A DNA stretch of 64,000 bases from positions 248,001-312,000 of the forward strand of contig JARGSG010000209.1 in assembly GCA_030374805.1 (NCBI GenBank), read 5' to 3'. A program made the translations under genes and the position numbers. Below the pieces are notes generated by a model. That model was not told the origin of the DNA. It made no database searches and saw only the letters and a program-made list of their open reading frames with translations. This stretch comes from Gracilaria gracilis (lineage: Eukaryota > Rhodophyta > Florideophyceae > Gracilariales > Gracilariaceae). Of the stretch, positions 1 to 11,411 are shown in pieces. The stretch's first letter is position 1; each line of letters opens with the position of its first letter.

Positions 1-329
1 GTTTCCTCTTTTGTTCTGGGTCCGTGTCCCGTATACATGGCTCCTTTGCCCCTTTTTTCCCTTCTTCTTTTGCCCGTACCGTGGGCTCGGATCCCCCATA
101 TCTGCGGTTTGCCTACTATTATTGCGTTCGCCTCGGTGACCGATCCTTCGCCCACCTCCGTCTGTTAGGCTGGAAAGGGTTGCCCGGAGTTACGCCCGGC
201 ACGTGTCAACCCCATCGGAGGGCTCTTCTGCTGTGCTGCCCTTCACAGGGAAAAAGGCTGAACACATTGGGTGCATCTCGGCTCACGCGGGTGTTTTCCC
301 TGTTCGTGTGAGTGCTTTTGTCCCACAAG
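1..329 (+). mobile_element. LTR-like fragment, cut by window edge
   Basis: A block at about 168-329 matches one at about 3881-4041: both contain CCCGGAGTTACGCCCGGCAC, then GGAGGG, AGGCTGAACAC and end in CCCACA. The pair reads as the 3' parts of two related long terminal repeats in the same orientation. A TG...CA-type end is consistent with the final CA. No coding capacity is apparent. The start lies outside the window. Confidence 0.5.
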
Positions 330-814
330 TGTCCACAGTGTGGCGAGTGCGACTCGGTGTAAGCACAGGCCGTGTGTCGCGGGAAGCAACCCAAAAAAGG
401 GGAAAAGACGGGGGAGTCACGAGAGTGACCAAAGAAAACGGTAAAGCCGGAGGACACCTTATACAAGGGCGAACACGACAATAGTTCGTAAATACTCCCA
501 GCAATGGGTTCGTTTAGGTGACGCAGTGGGATAGACAGCCCTTTAGCAACGGCGTATCCCTCCAGGGAGAAGTAGAGTGCGGACGAAGGCGAAGAAATCT
601 AGAGCCAACCCTGGTTGGGGAGCTTTACTGAGTGGCAGGGCCTTGGCGCCCTACCACTATATAGTGAGTAGTAACCTCCCATACTGTACGGCTAAAACAT
701 CATAATTATCTAAAATACATAAAATAGAGGGGAAAGTACCAGCAATGCTGTGCCAACCTCCCGGACTAACCGTGTCCCACGTGTCCAGTCTACAGTAGTG
801 CTCAAAGTATGTAG

Positions 815-1267
815 TCATATACTGCCCTTGCAGACAAGTCGGAAAAACAACCAAGTACTAGAACATTCCCCAAGAGGGCGTTGCACTTCACTTTTTGCGC
901 GTAGTTTCGTTCTAATACCGTCACAGGTGACACCTACTCCACGAGTCATCACTTTTGAAAGCTGCTCCGACCTAAACTTCTGGCGTTCCTGGTTTGCAAG
1001 ACGTCTTACCGCTGCCCGAACTGCAGTATCCAACGGCACTAGACTTTTGATGTCTACTTTAACATTGTAAGGCAGAGAACGACCTGCACCCACCGAAGAA
1101 TTCGCAAACTGCACCATACCTCTTTTCACATAACAAAAACTAAGTAGTAGTATTCCTGCTGCCACGGCGTAGGTGGCGGAATTGATCACATTTCTTTTCA
1201 ACGTTTGGCTTGTCTTAGTAATCTGTTTGTTGTCTTCGTTTCGTTGCTGAGCTTGGTGCATTTTCAT
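815..1267 (-). CDS. Hypothetical protein with one membrane segment
   Basis: Open frame of 150 codons. About residues 30-48 form a hydrophobic stretch (ATYAVAAGILLLSFCYV) followed by a basic, charged C-terminal half rich in Arg, Lys and Val. I do not recognise a family. It sits between an LTR fragment and a copia fossil, with no visible TATA box or intron signals, so it may be chance. A small membrane-anchored protein is the most that can be inferred. Confidence 0.22.
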   Translation of the reverse strand: MKMHQAQQRNEDNKQITKTSQTLKRNVINSATYAVAAGILLLSFCYVKRGMVQFANSSVGAGRSLPYNVKVDIKSLVPLDTAVRAAVRRLANQERQKFRSEQLSKVMTRGVGVTCDGIRTKLRAKSEVQRPLGECSSTWLFFRLVCKGSI

Positions 1268-1908
1268 GTGATTCTTTAAAACGGAAGTACCTCAATCGGG
1301 ATCGAACTTTTTCACGGCCGACAGATGAGGACAATTGCCAGAAATCGTAAACGAACAGATAAGCAAGCCGGTATGTTTTTGAGTGTTTTTGTGACAAAGA
1401 ATTTGATAGTTCTTGGAATGCTCCGAACGCATTAGTCTTGGTTGTTTCATGTCTTCCCATGTATTTAGCACAAAGTCCGTTGCTTTAACTTCACAAATGT
1501 TGCGAAACAAAAGTACTGCCGCGTTTTTGCATTCAATACTCCTCACCACTTTTGTGCGCGGTAATGAATAATTTTGGGGCCCATGTGGTGACAAAGTGTT
1601 TTTTGTTATGAAACCTTTTGCCCACATATGATTGTCGTTGGGACAGTTCTAGGAAGAACTGTGATTTATTCATTGAACTGTAACGAGCAGATACGGTTTA
1701 AAGTTTGATCGTAACACAGATTGGAATACGAGACGGAAAGCGCATACGGCTGATCAGATGAAACCTTGAAGCGGTTGAAGAACGTATGGAGTGAAAGGCT
1801 CTAATCTTTTTTACTTTCTCTCTTCGAGCTCGGTCGTTGCCGGCTTAAGTACCTACTGGTCGTCTCTGTAATGCTTGAAGTTTTCGAGAATAGAATGCGT
1901 CAAGGATT

Positions 1909-3260
1909 TCACTCGAATGTTTGACAGTCCCCGGTTGACGCATTGCATTTCGAGTTTGCGGGTGGTTGCGGGATAATCTTCAGTTGCTGTCGTATCATTC
2001 GGAAGCGGTCTCTGTGGAGAGCTTTCGTCATCATGTCGGAGAGCATTTCCTGTGTTGGTATTCGCTGTAGTATGATTGTTTCTTCCGCTACGTGGTGTTG
2101 CAGGAAGTGGTGGCGAAGGTCTATGTATTTTCTGCGTTTGGTGGGTGCTTGATTCTCACCTATCAGGATTGCACTGAGGTTGTCAATACGATGCGGTGTT
2201 GGTTGCTTTTGTGTCATTTGGGCAGACTCCATTAATTTTCTTAACCACTTCGTATGTTGGGTCAATTACGTGGCAGCGATGTACTCTGCCTCGGTTGTTG
2301 ACAGAGCTACTACGGATTGTTTCTTTGATGTACATGTGACGGGTGTAAGGTTGAAGTTGTGAACGGTTCCAGTTATGAATTTCCGGTTGAATGAATTGGC
2401 GAAGTCAGCGTCGCTATATGTTGTGAGAAGAGCATCGTGGTCAATGGATTTGGGGTGTAATGGTGTGAACAGCAGTCCGTGCATTTTTGTTCCCTGGAGG
2501 TAGCGCAGTATTGTTTTCAGTGCTTTCATATGGTGCTTTTGTGGCGTCTACATGTACTGAAAAAGGCGATTGGTTGTGTACGTCAAGTCAGGACGGGTGG
2601 TATCCGTAATATACCGTATTTCGCCGGATACTTGGCGGTACTTCGTGGCTTTGTCCGGTGATAGTGTGGCACTGTCGGGCTCTTTACCGATGTGAATGTG
2701 AGAGTTATACGGTGTGTGGCTGGGATTGCAGGTATCTATGCCTGTTTTTTTCAGACTTGCTGCTATCATGTCCGGTTGGGAGATATGCAATGATCCATTG
2801 GTTGTATGGTGTATCGTTCAGTTGAGGAATCGGTTTGGTAGGCCTAAGCGTTTGATTTTTTATTTCGTCAGTAATTAATTATAAATTCTGTCGATATGGT
2901 GGGTGGTAGACGCTTGAACGAGGAAGTCGTCAATGATTGTTCTAACTATGGTGAATGTCTTGTCTGGTTCTATTTTCATGTACAGACATGTGTCATGTTC
3001 CGAAGCTGTGTATCCCATTTCAGAAAGTTTTGTTTTCAGGCCGTGGTTGTAATAGTAAGCCGCTGGCGGTGAACCGTGTAAGTTGCCGTGCAAAAGACCG
3101 TACTTGCTGTCGTGCCAGTATCTTCCGTCGAATCGTTGCATCTGAGGTACATATACTGGACGGTCATGTTGATATGTTTCGTGTAGGTACTGTAGAGCAA
3201 TTCCCCTTGGCAGGGACTGATGGGGATGCCGCTCATATATGCGTTGTTATTTTCGGCTGA
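1909..3260 (-). mobile_element. Ty1/copia pol fossil (RT and RNase H part)
   Basis: On the minus strand the conceptual products show copia-type landmarks in order: the C-terminal part of reverse transcriptase (SEMGYTASEHDTCLYMK, then a DDFLVQAS box), RPDLTYTTNRL, then the RNase H region (TYSDADFANSFNRK, STTEAEYIAAT) and the copia tail with DLRHHFL. Only the 3' half of pol is present. It is broken, with several breaks, and looks old. No intact gag, integrase or flanking LTR pair is visible around it. Confidence 0.85.
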
Positions 3261-3299
3261 ACTTCCTATTATTATGAAGTCTATTTGGCTACTTGGCCC

Positions 3300-4041
3300 G
3301 GATTAGGGATCCGCCTACGAAGGGTATTATTAGCGTGACACGTGTGTGCCCGCGCCCGATTACCGGATGCGCCATTGCAAGAGTGCCACAGAGGTACACG
3401 TTGGTAGTGTTGGCCAGCGTGCCCGGTACTTAGATATTTTAGTTGATATTTGTTAGCCGTATATAAGTGGCGGCACGTGCCGCCACTGCACGGGAAGTAA
3501 ACCTCAACGAGGCTTTGGCTCTACCTTGAGTTCTGCTCGCGCACGGTCTTCCGCCCCAATCCCGGGGAACACCGCCGCTTATCCGGACAAGTTATCCACC
3601 TCCGTCACTGAGAAGCACCGATCTGTAGTCACGGCCTTTCATTTATCATTCTTTTGTGCATATTTTCCGTTTTCCGTCTTACGGCTTCGCTATACTTCGC
3701 CCTATCGTGCAGGTTTTCCTTTTTTGTCTCGGGATTATTCCCCGCTCTCACGAGTCTGTACTCTGCAGTGCGGCCCTTTTTGCTACCCTCTATTTCGCCT
3801 CTTTTGTTGCAGGATAGGCCACAACCAGTGGATTCCATTACTTTGGCTCCCCGATTGCCAACCTCGACCACCGTCTGTAAGTCAGGAAAAGGCCGCCCGG
3901 AGTTACGCCCGGCACTTGTCGGCCTCGTCGGAGGGTTCTGCCACTGCTCTGCCTCAATAGGGAGCAAGGCTGAACACCTTGTGTTCGTTGCCGCTGGCGC
4001 GGTTTGTGTTCTTTCTTTCCGTTCCTGGCTTTGCCCCACAG
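3300..4041 (+). mobile_element. Solo LTR-like repeat with TATA and hairpin
   Basis: The 3' part matches the LTR-like block at 168-329 and ends in CCCACA. A TATATAA sequence at 3460-3466 is followed directly by a 20-bp perfect palindrome at 3467-3486 (GTGGCGGCACGTGCCGCCAC), as expected for a promoter and R region of an LTR. The left boundary is approximate. It lies immediately 5' of the copia fossil in that fossil's orientation but reads on the opposite strand, so the two need not be one insertion. Confidence 0.5.
3460..3486 (+). promoter_or_regulatory. TATA box plus perfect 20-bp palindrome in the LTR
   Basis: TATATAA abuts a perfect inverted repeat with a central CACGTG. The LTR-like repeat near 24.6 kb also has an AT-rich TATA-like stretch followed by a GC-rich palindrome (about 24594-24621, arms CGGCGCAC/GTGCGCCG), so the arrangement recurs in two elements. 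Confidence 0.5.
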
Positions 4042-4135
4042 GTACGCGGACTTGATGTCGAAGTGTTCAAGTGGTAGTTGCAGGCTTGCGTGGAGAGCCA
4101 GGAGTAGGCGTTGAGTGCTCCGGTCGGCTGTGTAA

Positions 4136-6480
4136 CGTCGGTGTTATTGGAATGCTAGTTTTGGTGTCAGAAATGACCGAATTAAAATGATCGAAAAACC
4201 GGTGAATTTATCCAAATTTGAATGTGCTTGATTTCCGAAAATATTTCCTCATTTCTACTTGTGCCAGATTGTGTGGAAAGAACATTTACGATTTTTCCAT
4301 CATTGCTAGTTTGGATGGAAGAAAAACTAGCATGTTAATTCCGTCCATGCTAGTTTCTGAACCCAATGTAAGTGTGTAAGTAGCACATATTTAGAACTAT
4401 ACGGCGGCGAATAGGGATATCTATATATAGATAGCTACTTATGGAATACGATTAGAAGAATACAAACCCTTCAAATAGGAAATCTCTATAGAGATACAGC
4501 GCATCTATTCAACAATTCTCATATCAGATATCGGCCATTTATTCTCTCACTATTGAAACCCCTTCACATCACGTCCCACCTCCCCAATCATTCCATCCCA
4601 CCCTCTGTGCGCCATATTACGCTCCTCGCTACGTACCCAGCCTCTCTCCCAACACCCCGACACCGCTCCCCGCCATGCCTAAATGCTGCTTTGAAGGCTG
4701 CTCCTTCTTCGCTCGCACAATCCCCGCCATTCAAAGGCACCAAAGAAGATGCCCCAACCGCCTCACTTCCAACAAGCGTTTCCTCTCCCCCGACGGCAAC
4801 GTCCCTCACTTCCCCCACGCACAAAGCGTCAAAAGTCCACACCCCAACTCCCACCACCACCCCCAACTCCTCTCTCCAGTCGCCCTTCCGATAACGTCTC
4901 CAACGCCGACGACAACTCCTACCACCAGCAACAGCTCTCCATCTCCGTCCACACCCAAGACGCCTACCATATCGTAGGCACCCCCGTCTGCTACCTCTCC
5001 TATCCCCACCTCTTCCACCGCCGCCCCCCTTCCCTCTCCTCAACAACCCCCACCTGGAACGAATGGTCTTCTACATATCTTCCATCGCTTTCACCCTCGG
5101 CCATCGCAAGGCAAACGAACTCATCTCTCTCCTCCACGACCCCACCTTCTCCAAGTCAGCCTTCCACAACGCCCTCTCCGCCACCTCCCAGTGTCTTAAT
5201 CTTCAAACAGACCTCTTCCAACATCGAGTCAGCAACATCGGCTTCACCCCCACCACCCTCCACGACCCACAGCACCTCTTCACAGCCACTACCTTACGAA
5301 AGGATGCTATCCAAGTCCTTAAACGACAACTCGCACTCGCACTCGCCCACTCCGACAACACCTTCTTCCACCACGTCTCCCATACAAACTTCTCCGGCTC
5401 TCTTGCTTTCGCTCATACCATGGCTTCCTCTCTCGGAAAAGAAGCTGTCCCAGCCCTCACGCTGGCAATCATGCAGTCCTTCAACAACTCCTACATCGGC
5501 CAAACCCCTGAAGACACCGGTATCCACTCCTTCATCGGCTTCGTCCAAGTATACTCCGACCAGTCTTCCAACTCTTTCAAATCCTCTTCCAGCACCTCCC
5601 ACGTCCTTCACATAACCCTAGTCAGCTTATCCGACTCGTTCCGTCCCAAATGTATCACTGGCAACCTCACTCTTCTCGGATACCTTCCAACCTCTTTCAA
5701 TCTCGCCACCCCTTCTCAAGACCCCAATTGCATTCCCCAAACCTTTCCCAGCGTCTCCCGCTCTACCAAAATGCAATTCATCCAGCGTGCCATCTCCAAC
5801 CTCCTCGACCCTCTTCTCTCCTCCAGTCTCACTGGCTTCACCTTTCGTGACGCTAATGGGGTGCTGTGCCATTGTCCCAAAATCATCGTCAGCTAGTGCG
5901 CAGGCATCCCGGAAGCAAATGACATTCTCTGCATCTCTCACGGTACCCGCTCCCAGCATCCATGCCACCGATGTACCGTCTCCCGCTCCAAGCTCAATCT
6001 ACGACTTCCATCCCCCCCTCTTCGATCCCAGACCCAGACTCTCGCTTCACGTAAATCACACTCAGCCCTCCTCCAAGATGCTGCGAAGGCACACCTCACC
6101 AGAAAGCCTAGAATCGCCCGAAACACCAAGGAAAAGGCCGTTGAAGCATTCCACTCCCTTTCCCTCGCAAAATAGTTCTCCCTCTTCGAGTCTTACCCTC
6201 TCCTCAACATCACCCCTCTCCTCTTTCCTTACAACATCTTCCCCTTCGAATCACTACATAAATTCCACCTCGGCATCTCCAGATTTTGTTCCTACATTAC
6301 CTTCCGCTTCGATCCACTCAGTGAATTGCACCTCAGCGTTTTCAAGCTCATCAAGCTGGTCTCTATCTAAGAAATCAAGACAGAAGCATTCTCCATAGTA
6401 TTTCGTTCACCTACAGCTCGAACATCCTTCCATTCTATCCGTTAATCCATCCTCAAGCAATCGATCACCATCCCCGCAAC
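4136..6480 (+). mobile_element. CACTA/Plavaka-like DNA transposon, left-end copy 1
   Basis: Begins with CGTCGGTGTTATTGGAATGC, the motif that also starts copy 2 at 7635 and, inverted, ends the mosaic at 22992. Inside the first 230 bp the 9-mer TGCTAGTTT recurs in both orientations (about 4151, 4305, 4325 inverted, 4349). Such subterminal repeats are typical of CACTA/EnSpm elements, where a TnpA-type protein binds them. The transposase gene follows. The right limit of this copy is not defined; similarity evidence fades after about 6480. Confidence 0.7.
4675..6480 (+). pseudogene. Plavaka/KDZ-like (CMC superfamily) transposase, broken copy 1
   Basis: The frame opens at 4675 with a C2HC zinc-finger-like start (CFEGCSFFARTIPAIQRHQ, then RRC), as found at the N-terminus of Plavaka transposases. 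After a proline/serine-rich linker the frame changes. From 5063 it reads VYSDQSSNSF, PKCITGNLTLLGYLP, LLDPLLSSSLTG, then past a TAG stop HPCHRCTVSR (about 5958) and, past another TAG, FPYNIFPFESLHKFHLG (about 6235). The order VYSD, GYLP, PC..C, LH..HLG follows the conserved blocks of Plavaka/KDZ and Tnp2-type transposases. At least one frameshift and two in-frame TAG codons make it non-functional as read. Assignment to a subfamily rests on motif order only. Confidence 0.65.
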
Positions 6481-7505
6481 TCCAAAACACCCGATTGGTA
6501 GGTTGGTTGGCTAGCGTGCCGTTAGTCGCATGGGACGGTCGGAATAGGAATGAATCTTGTAAATGGGCGTACGTACCGGTGGTCGTGACAAAAATAGGAG
6601 GTACGGAACGTCAGGGGCGATCGAGGTATGTGAAAAGAGTCCAAACACCGTGAACATATAGTAGAGATATACTCAACGACCGGTTGAATCTAGATCTGGA
6701 TGAGGAATACTAATTTCGTGGTTCGGACCCTTACCCGCTACTCTTAGTGGATTGCGGAAAAGAAAAGTTGCATAAGTAGGTGCCTCTCTACCTCGTAGGA
6801 ACGCATTACAGTGTGCAACGGCCACTGCACTACGTGGAAAAATTGCCTCCTGTTACGCTCTGTAAATTATCTAAAACTCTCATTACGTGTACTACCTTTC
6901 ATACAGCTCCTCTTACAATCGTTTTCAGACGTCTTCCAGTAGACAAACTCTTCCTATTGTCGACAGATCCTCCTCTATCGAGATATCCGTGGGCTCTGAT
7001 GCATTATCATTGTGAGGGGTACAATGGGTTGTAATGTAGCCAGAAAACTGTCTTTTATCACCAAATCACCACTTTCAGTCATGCTAGGTAGCGAATAACC
7101 GAATTACCATAATTTCTGTTCAAGTATCCAACTATTTTATGTGTACAAAACCCCACACTCAAAGCGAATGTCACCGTACTTCCATGGTACCACTCTTTCA
7201 TTCACAGTCTTCAATTTGTTTGGCAAAAGAGTTAGCATGAACCTAGAAGACAATCAAATACTACCAACTTTGCTAGGTCAATTGGACAGCGGAACGAGTT
7301 ATTATGAATTGTAATCCGTAAAATTGATAAAGACCCGCTCTGGCCCACCCCGCGGCCTATACTCAGAAGGAGAAACCAGCAAAGTCTGAAAGAGGACCAG
7401 AGCAAGAGAGAGCCCCATTGAAACATCGATGTAGTCCCAGTACTGCTTAAGGCCGGTATCCATGCCGAAAAAGAATTACTTCATTTCTTGTCCGCCGGGT
7501 CCCCT
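6481..7505. other. No gene recognised
   Basis: Short open frames only, none with a recognisable domain. Probably degenerate interior of the transposon mosaic or flanking DNA. Confidence 0.4.
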
Positions 7506-7630
7506 GAACAGCGGACCGAGGTAGCGTGGCGCTTCATCGGTGCATCGATGAAGCGCCACGCCCACCCAGTCCGCCGTACCAAAACTTTTCTTATTTTCAA
7601 CTCATTAAAACAAAACGCTGCGACAGCGGA
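7506..7630. repeat. Palindrome pair 1 (second palindrome cut short)
   Basis: A near-perfect palindrome at about 7506-7581 has the family core GCGCTTCATCGGTGCATCG. After a 37-bp AT-rich spacer (7582-7618) a second palindrome begins (GACAGCGGA at 7622-7630) but stops where the transposon left end starts at 7635. The transposon end therefore sits inside the repeat. Confidence 0.75.
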
Positions 7631-7634
7631 GGGA

Positions 7635-9290
7635 CGTCGGTGTTATCGGAATGCTAGTTTCGGTGTCAAAAATGACCGTTTTAATATGATCGAAAAACCG
7701 GTGAATTTATCCAAATTTGAAAGAGCTTAATTTTCGAAAATATTTCCACAACTCCACTTGTGCTAGTTTGTGTGGAAAAATTCATACACGATTATTTCCA
7801 TCAGTGCTCGTTTGGATGGAAGTTAAACTAGCATGTTACTTCAGATCATGCTAGTTTCCAACCCCAATGTAAGTATGTAAGTGGTACATAATTAGAACGT
7901 TAAGGTGCCAAATAGCGATATATATAGATAGATAGCTGCTTATGGAAAAAGTTTATAACAATAGAAACCCTTCAAATAGAAATCATCTGTAGAGATACAA
8001 CAAATCTATTCAAGAACTTTCATATCGGCATTTTTTTCTCTCCCTATTGAAACAAATGCGCATCAACTGCAACCTTACTCACCATTCGGTCCCCATAAGT
8101 GGGCTATAATACGCTTCCCGCTCCATCCCGCGCCTCTTCCCCGACACCCCAAGCAGCCCACCGCATTGCCTAATTGCTTCTTTGAAGACTGCTCCTTCTT
8201 CGCTGGCACCATCCGCGCCATTTAAAGGCACCAAAGGAGATGCCCTTACCGTCTCACTGCCGACAAGCATTTCTTACCCCGCGGCGGCAACGTCCTTCAC
8301 CTCCCCCCAAGCACAAAGCGCCACATGTCCACCCCACAACTCCTACCACCACCCCCATCTCCTCTCTCCAATCGACATTCCGAGAAGGTCTCCATCACCT
8401 ACCGCGAATCCTACAACCACCAACAGCTCTCCCTCTCCTTCCACACTCAAAACGCCTATCATATCGTAGGCACCCCCATCTCCTCCTTTTCTCCCTCCAC
8501 ACCTTCTCCACCGCCTTCCTCCCTCTCCTCAACAACCACCACTTCGAACGAGTTTTCCTCTACATCTCTTCCATCGCTTCCGCCCTCGGCCACCGCAAGG
8601 CAGACGAACTCATCTCCCTCCTCCACGACCCCGCCTTCTCAAATTCGGCATTCCAAAACGGCGTCTCCTCCGTCTCCCAGTTTCTCGAACTTCAAACAGA
8701 CCTTTTCCAACACCGAGTCAGAAACATCGGTTTCACCCCCACAACCCTCTACGACCCACGGCATTCTTCGACCACTGCTGTGTCGACGTCGATGCCACTC
8801 CAATCAATTCCGTTTTCACTAAGTACTCCGATCTTCTCCTCTTCTCCATGCGATACAACACATCCGCAGAATGGACCGACTCCCGCCTCACCGACCTCCC
8901 ATTCCAAATCCACTTTTTCAAGCGCAAAGCCGTACACGACCTCGGACCCCACCACACCTACAGCGACGAAGCCGACGCTACCCTCAACTGCGTATACCTC
9001 CGATGGGCAGCAGACGATGAACATAACCACACCCCCCAACCAGTTCCCATCTCCACCCCCTCCATATCCGACACCGTTTTTCCATGGTTTGGACCCATCC
9101 CTGTATCTCCCATTCTCGGCTTCGTTCATGTTCTCCGCCAGAACTACCGCGCACCCCCCCTTCACTTCCCGCCTCCACTGGCATTTCCACAGGTTCTACC
9201 TCTACAGATTCTACCGGGACCCCACCTCCAGGCCCTACTCTCCACCCCCTGTATAGCATTCATTCCATAGGATTTTCATGAACCAATCAC
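7635..9290 (+). mobile_element. CACTA/Plavaka-like DNA transposon, left-end copy 2
   Basis: Starts with CGTCGGTGTTATCGGAATGC and carries the same subterminal TGCTAGTTT motifs (about 7653, 7763, 7828 inverted, 7851) and the same downstream order as copy 1: AT-rich segment with ATATATAGATAGATAG, then the zinc-finger start of the transposase. Many substitutions separate it from copy 1, so the two are old or came from diverged elements. Confidence 0.7.
8160..9270 (+). pseudogene. Plavaka/KDZ-like transposase, broken copy 2
   Basis: The N-terminal zinc-finger-like segment is recognisable (NCFFEDCSFFAGTIRAI, then a TAA, then RHQRRC). The proline/serine-rich linker is followed by FLYISSIASALGHRKADELI and LQTDLFQHRVRNIGFTPTTL, which match copy 1 closely (FYISSIAFTLGHRKANELI, LQTDLFQHRVSNIGFTPTTL). 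A further frame carries MRYNTSAEWTDSRLTDLPFQ, a part deleted or diverged in copy 1. At least one stop and one or two frame changes are present. The C-terminal half seen in copy 1 is missing here. Confidence 0.6.
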
Positions 9291-10385
9291 TACGACCTAC
9301 TTCCACAGGAAAGATTTGGAGATAGACGTGGGGTAAAACAGATAAATCACCTGGTCATCATCCCGCAGCTATCTCCAATCCTGCCCCTTTCAATCAATCT
9401 ACCCGCTCCCCTCTCCTCCTTCTGCCCCATCCCTGCTGTCTCCCCGGCGCCCAGTCACAAAAATGAGATTGGGCTCCTCCAGTCGGCAAGCTCTTGTGCA
9501 GCAATTTGTCTATGTCCCTTTCTCTCATGAAAACCGCGCGAAGCCTTATCCGGCATACCTTGCTTCCCTCCCATACTCTCCTTGGGACTAACTGCCTATT
9601 TTGGTGCGTTCGCGATTGGTTCCAACAGCAAAATACTTACCGTTCGCTCCGTTCGTTCTGATCTTCCACCCTGGTCGCTCCTCCTGGTACCTTTTCTTCC
9701 GTTCCCACGTGCAGTACTCCCTCATGAACCACTCCCAGGTAACCCACTCCGAGGCGCTCGCGTATTAGAAACGGGGCTACCCAAACCACTGCGGGGTGCG
9801 CGCGGACTGCGAGCGGCGCTACCTTCACGACTTACCGTTTCCGCACGCTTCCGGCCTCTAGACGCGCGCCCGCTAATCTCATCCGTGCTATCTTCCCCCA
9901 CTCGCCATCTGGAATCCGACCGGATCGGCGCGGTTGGTGCTGCGCGCTTGACGTCTTCCCCACTCACCGCGATCGAAGGTCACTGGAATCCGAACAGTTT
10001 TGCCCTCGACGTGTTTGGCGCTCGCCTTGACCCAGCGTTGCCGATCGAAGGCGAACCTTAAGTCGGGTGCGGTAGAAAGCACCGAGCTCTATTTCTAATT
10101 TTCCGATTGCAAAACTGAAAATTGGCACCGAAATTTCCATTTCTGCACTACATTGTTCTCATCTTTTAAAAAGCGTACAAGGTTTCGCATCATATACGGT
10201 GCTTTTCATTCTCTTGACGTATCCTCATACTTGCACTTTGCACTCGAGCCAAAGTGCTTAGTTTCTCATTCGTGCTCAAGGCCAAGAAGTGCACTTCCAT
10301 TAACGATGATCAATATTTCCCACATGGCGCCAATATAGTAAATGTTCTAGGCATTTAGTAAAATATGATTTGATGATTTAACCCA
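9291..10385. other. No gene recognised
   Basis: A 159-codon open frame at 9582-10061 is GC-rich and Arg/Leu/Pro-biased, overlaps open frames on the other strand, and shows no domain. It is most likely not coding. Confidence 0.4.
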
Positions 10386-10388
10386 GTT

Positions 10389-11011
10389 TTATTCTACTCC
10401 ATAATCCGCTAACAACTCCTCTCCCACTTCCAGTTTTCGAAGTGCTCGCAACGCAAGCAGTTCATATTCTCGTAGTTGATGCGATGTGAGTCCTGTGTTT
10501 GGAGCTCGAATAACCGCCATATTTGCAGGTCGTCGCTTCTCAACACCATCCGCAACTGCATTAATATCCTTGTCCCTTTCCATTTATTTCGGATCGTTAT
10601 TTGTTCCACCCAATGAAAACGGAGCGGGCACAATCCACACAAGTGCCAGCCTTCTCCATATCTTCTTTCAAATAAAGAGCCACGGAAGGTGACCACCATC
10701 CCATACTTTTGAAAACGAGCTGCGGTGGCTCCCAATAGCCCTTCACCATACTTACTGTCTACCTCCTTTCTTTTTGTCAGGTCATGGTACACAAGTGTTC
10801 CGTAGAAGTAGCATACTTCTCCCTTTTTCATGACCTCGCGTGTAGTGAACACACACACTCCTGCGCTGGGGTGACGAGTATTTAACTTCCCGACACGACA
10901 ACCGCACATCGTAGCTTCGCTGTAAAGAAGTTTGAGGGTAGGCGTGACCACTGAGGGGATAAGAAACTTCCTGAATGCAAACTTACTTATACGCGAAGGT
11001 ATACGAAACAA
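10389..11011 (-). pseudogene. SET-domain protein, broken
   Basis: SET domains transfer methyl groups from S-adenosylmethionine to lysines, usually on histones. The minus-strand frame from 11011 (or the inner ATG at 10909) gives HPSAGVCVFTTREVMKKGEV and CYFYGTLVYHD, matching the SET N-terminal motif (G-x-G-V-F..., K-G-E, Y-G). About 10583-10389 in another frame ends LRALRKLEVGEELLADYGVE, matching the SET C-terminal motif (GEEL..DYG). A frame change near 10.59 kb separates the halves, so this copy is broken, unless a small intron lies there. The 5' end abuts a palindrome at 11018. A remnant of the same 5' end lies at 15760-15850. Confidence 0.6.
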
Positions 11012-11017
11012 GAGATA

Positions 11018-11091
11018 GAACAGCGGTCCGGGATGTCATGGAGCTTCATCGGTGCACCGATGAAACGCCACGACACCCTGGACCGCTCTCC
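11018..11091. repeat. Palindrome copy 2
   Basis: About 74 bp, imperfect arms around GAGCTTCATCGGTGCACCGA. It lies directly upstream of the SET-domain frame. Confidence 0.75.
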
Positions 11092-11224
11092 ACGGCACGT
11101 GGGCCGTGCCAAGTGTATTATCACCACGGCTGCTTAACTCAAGGCCCCACCCCGGACGGCTGTCCATGGGCGTGGGCCGTGCCATGTATGCCATCACCAC
11201 AGGCGCATCACCCAAGTCGCGTTT
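11092..11224. repeat. Imperfect direct repeat
   Basis: GGGCCGTGCCAAGTGTATTA then TCACCACGGC (about 11101-11131) recurs as GGGCCGTGCCATGTATGCCA then TCACCACAGGC (about 11176-11207). It fills the interval between two palindromes. Confidence 0.55.
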
Positions 11225-11411
11225 GGACGGCGGACTGTGGTATCGTGTCGCTTCATCGGTGCACCGATGAAGCGCAAAGGCACCCCGGTCCGCTGTCCCA
11301 ATGTACCGTGGGTATTCAAAAGAATTTGAAGATTTGTTGGGACAGCGGACCGGGGTGTCGTGGCGCTTCATTGGTGCACCAATGAAGCGCTACGACACCT
11401 CCGCGATGCTC
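11225..11411. repeat. Palindrome pair 2
   Basis: Two palindromes (about 11225-11300 and 11338-11411) are separated by a 37-bp spacer. The right arm of the second is eroded. Both share the core CTTCATYGGTGCACCRATGAAG and arms GGACAGCGGACCGGGGTGTC in consensus. Confidence 0.8.

Noticed and set aside
4749-5615. 288-codon Ser/Thr/Pro-rich open frame
   Set aside because: It overlaps the transposase text in another phase; low complexity of the C-rich linker keeps several frames open.
9582-10061. 159-codon open frame
   Set aside because: Arg/Leu/Pro-biased GC-rich sequence with overlapping frames on the other strand and no domain.
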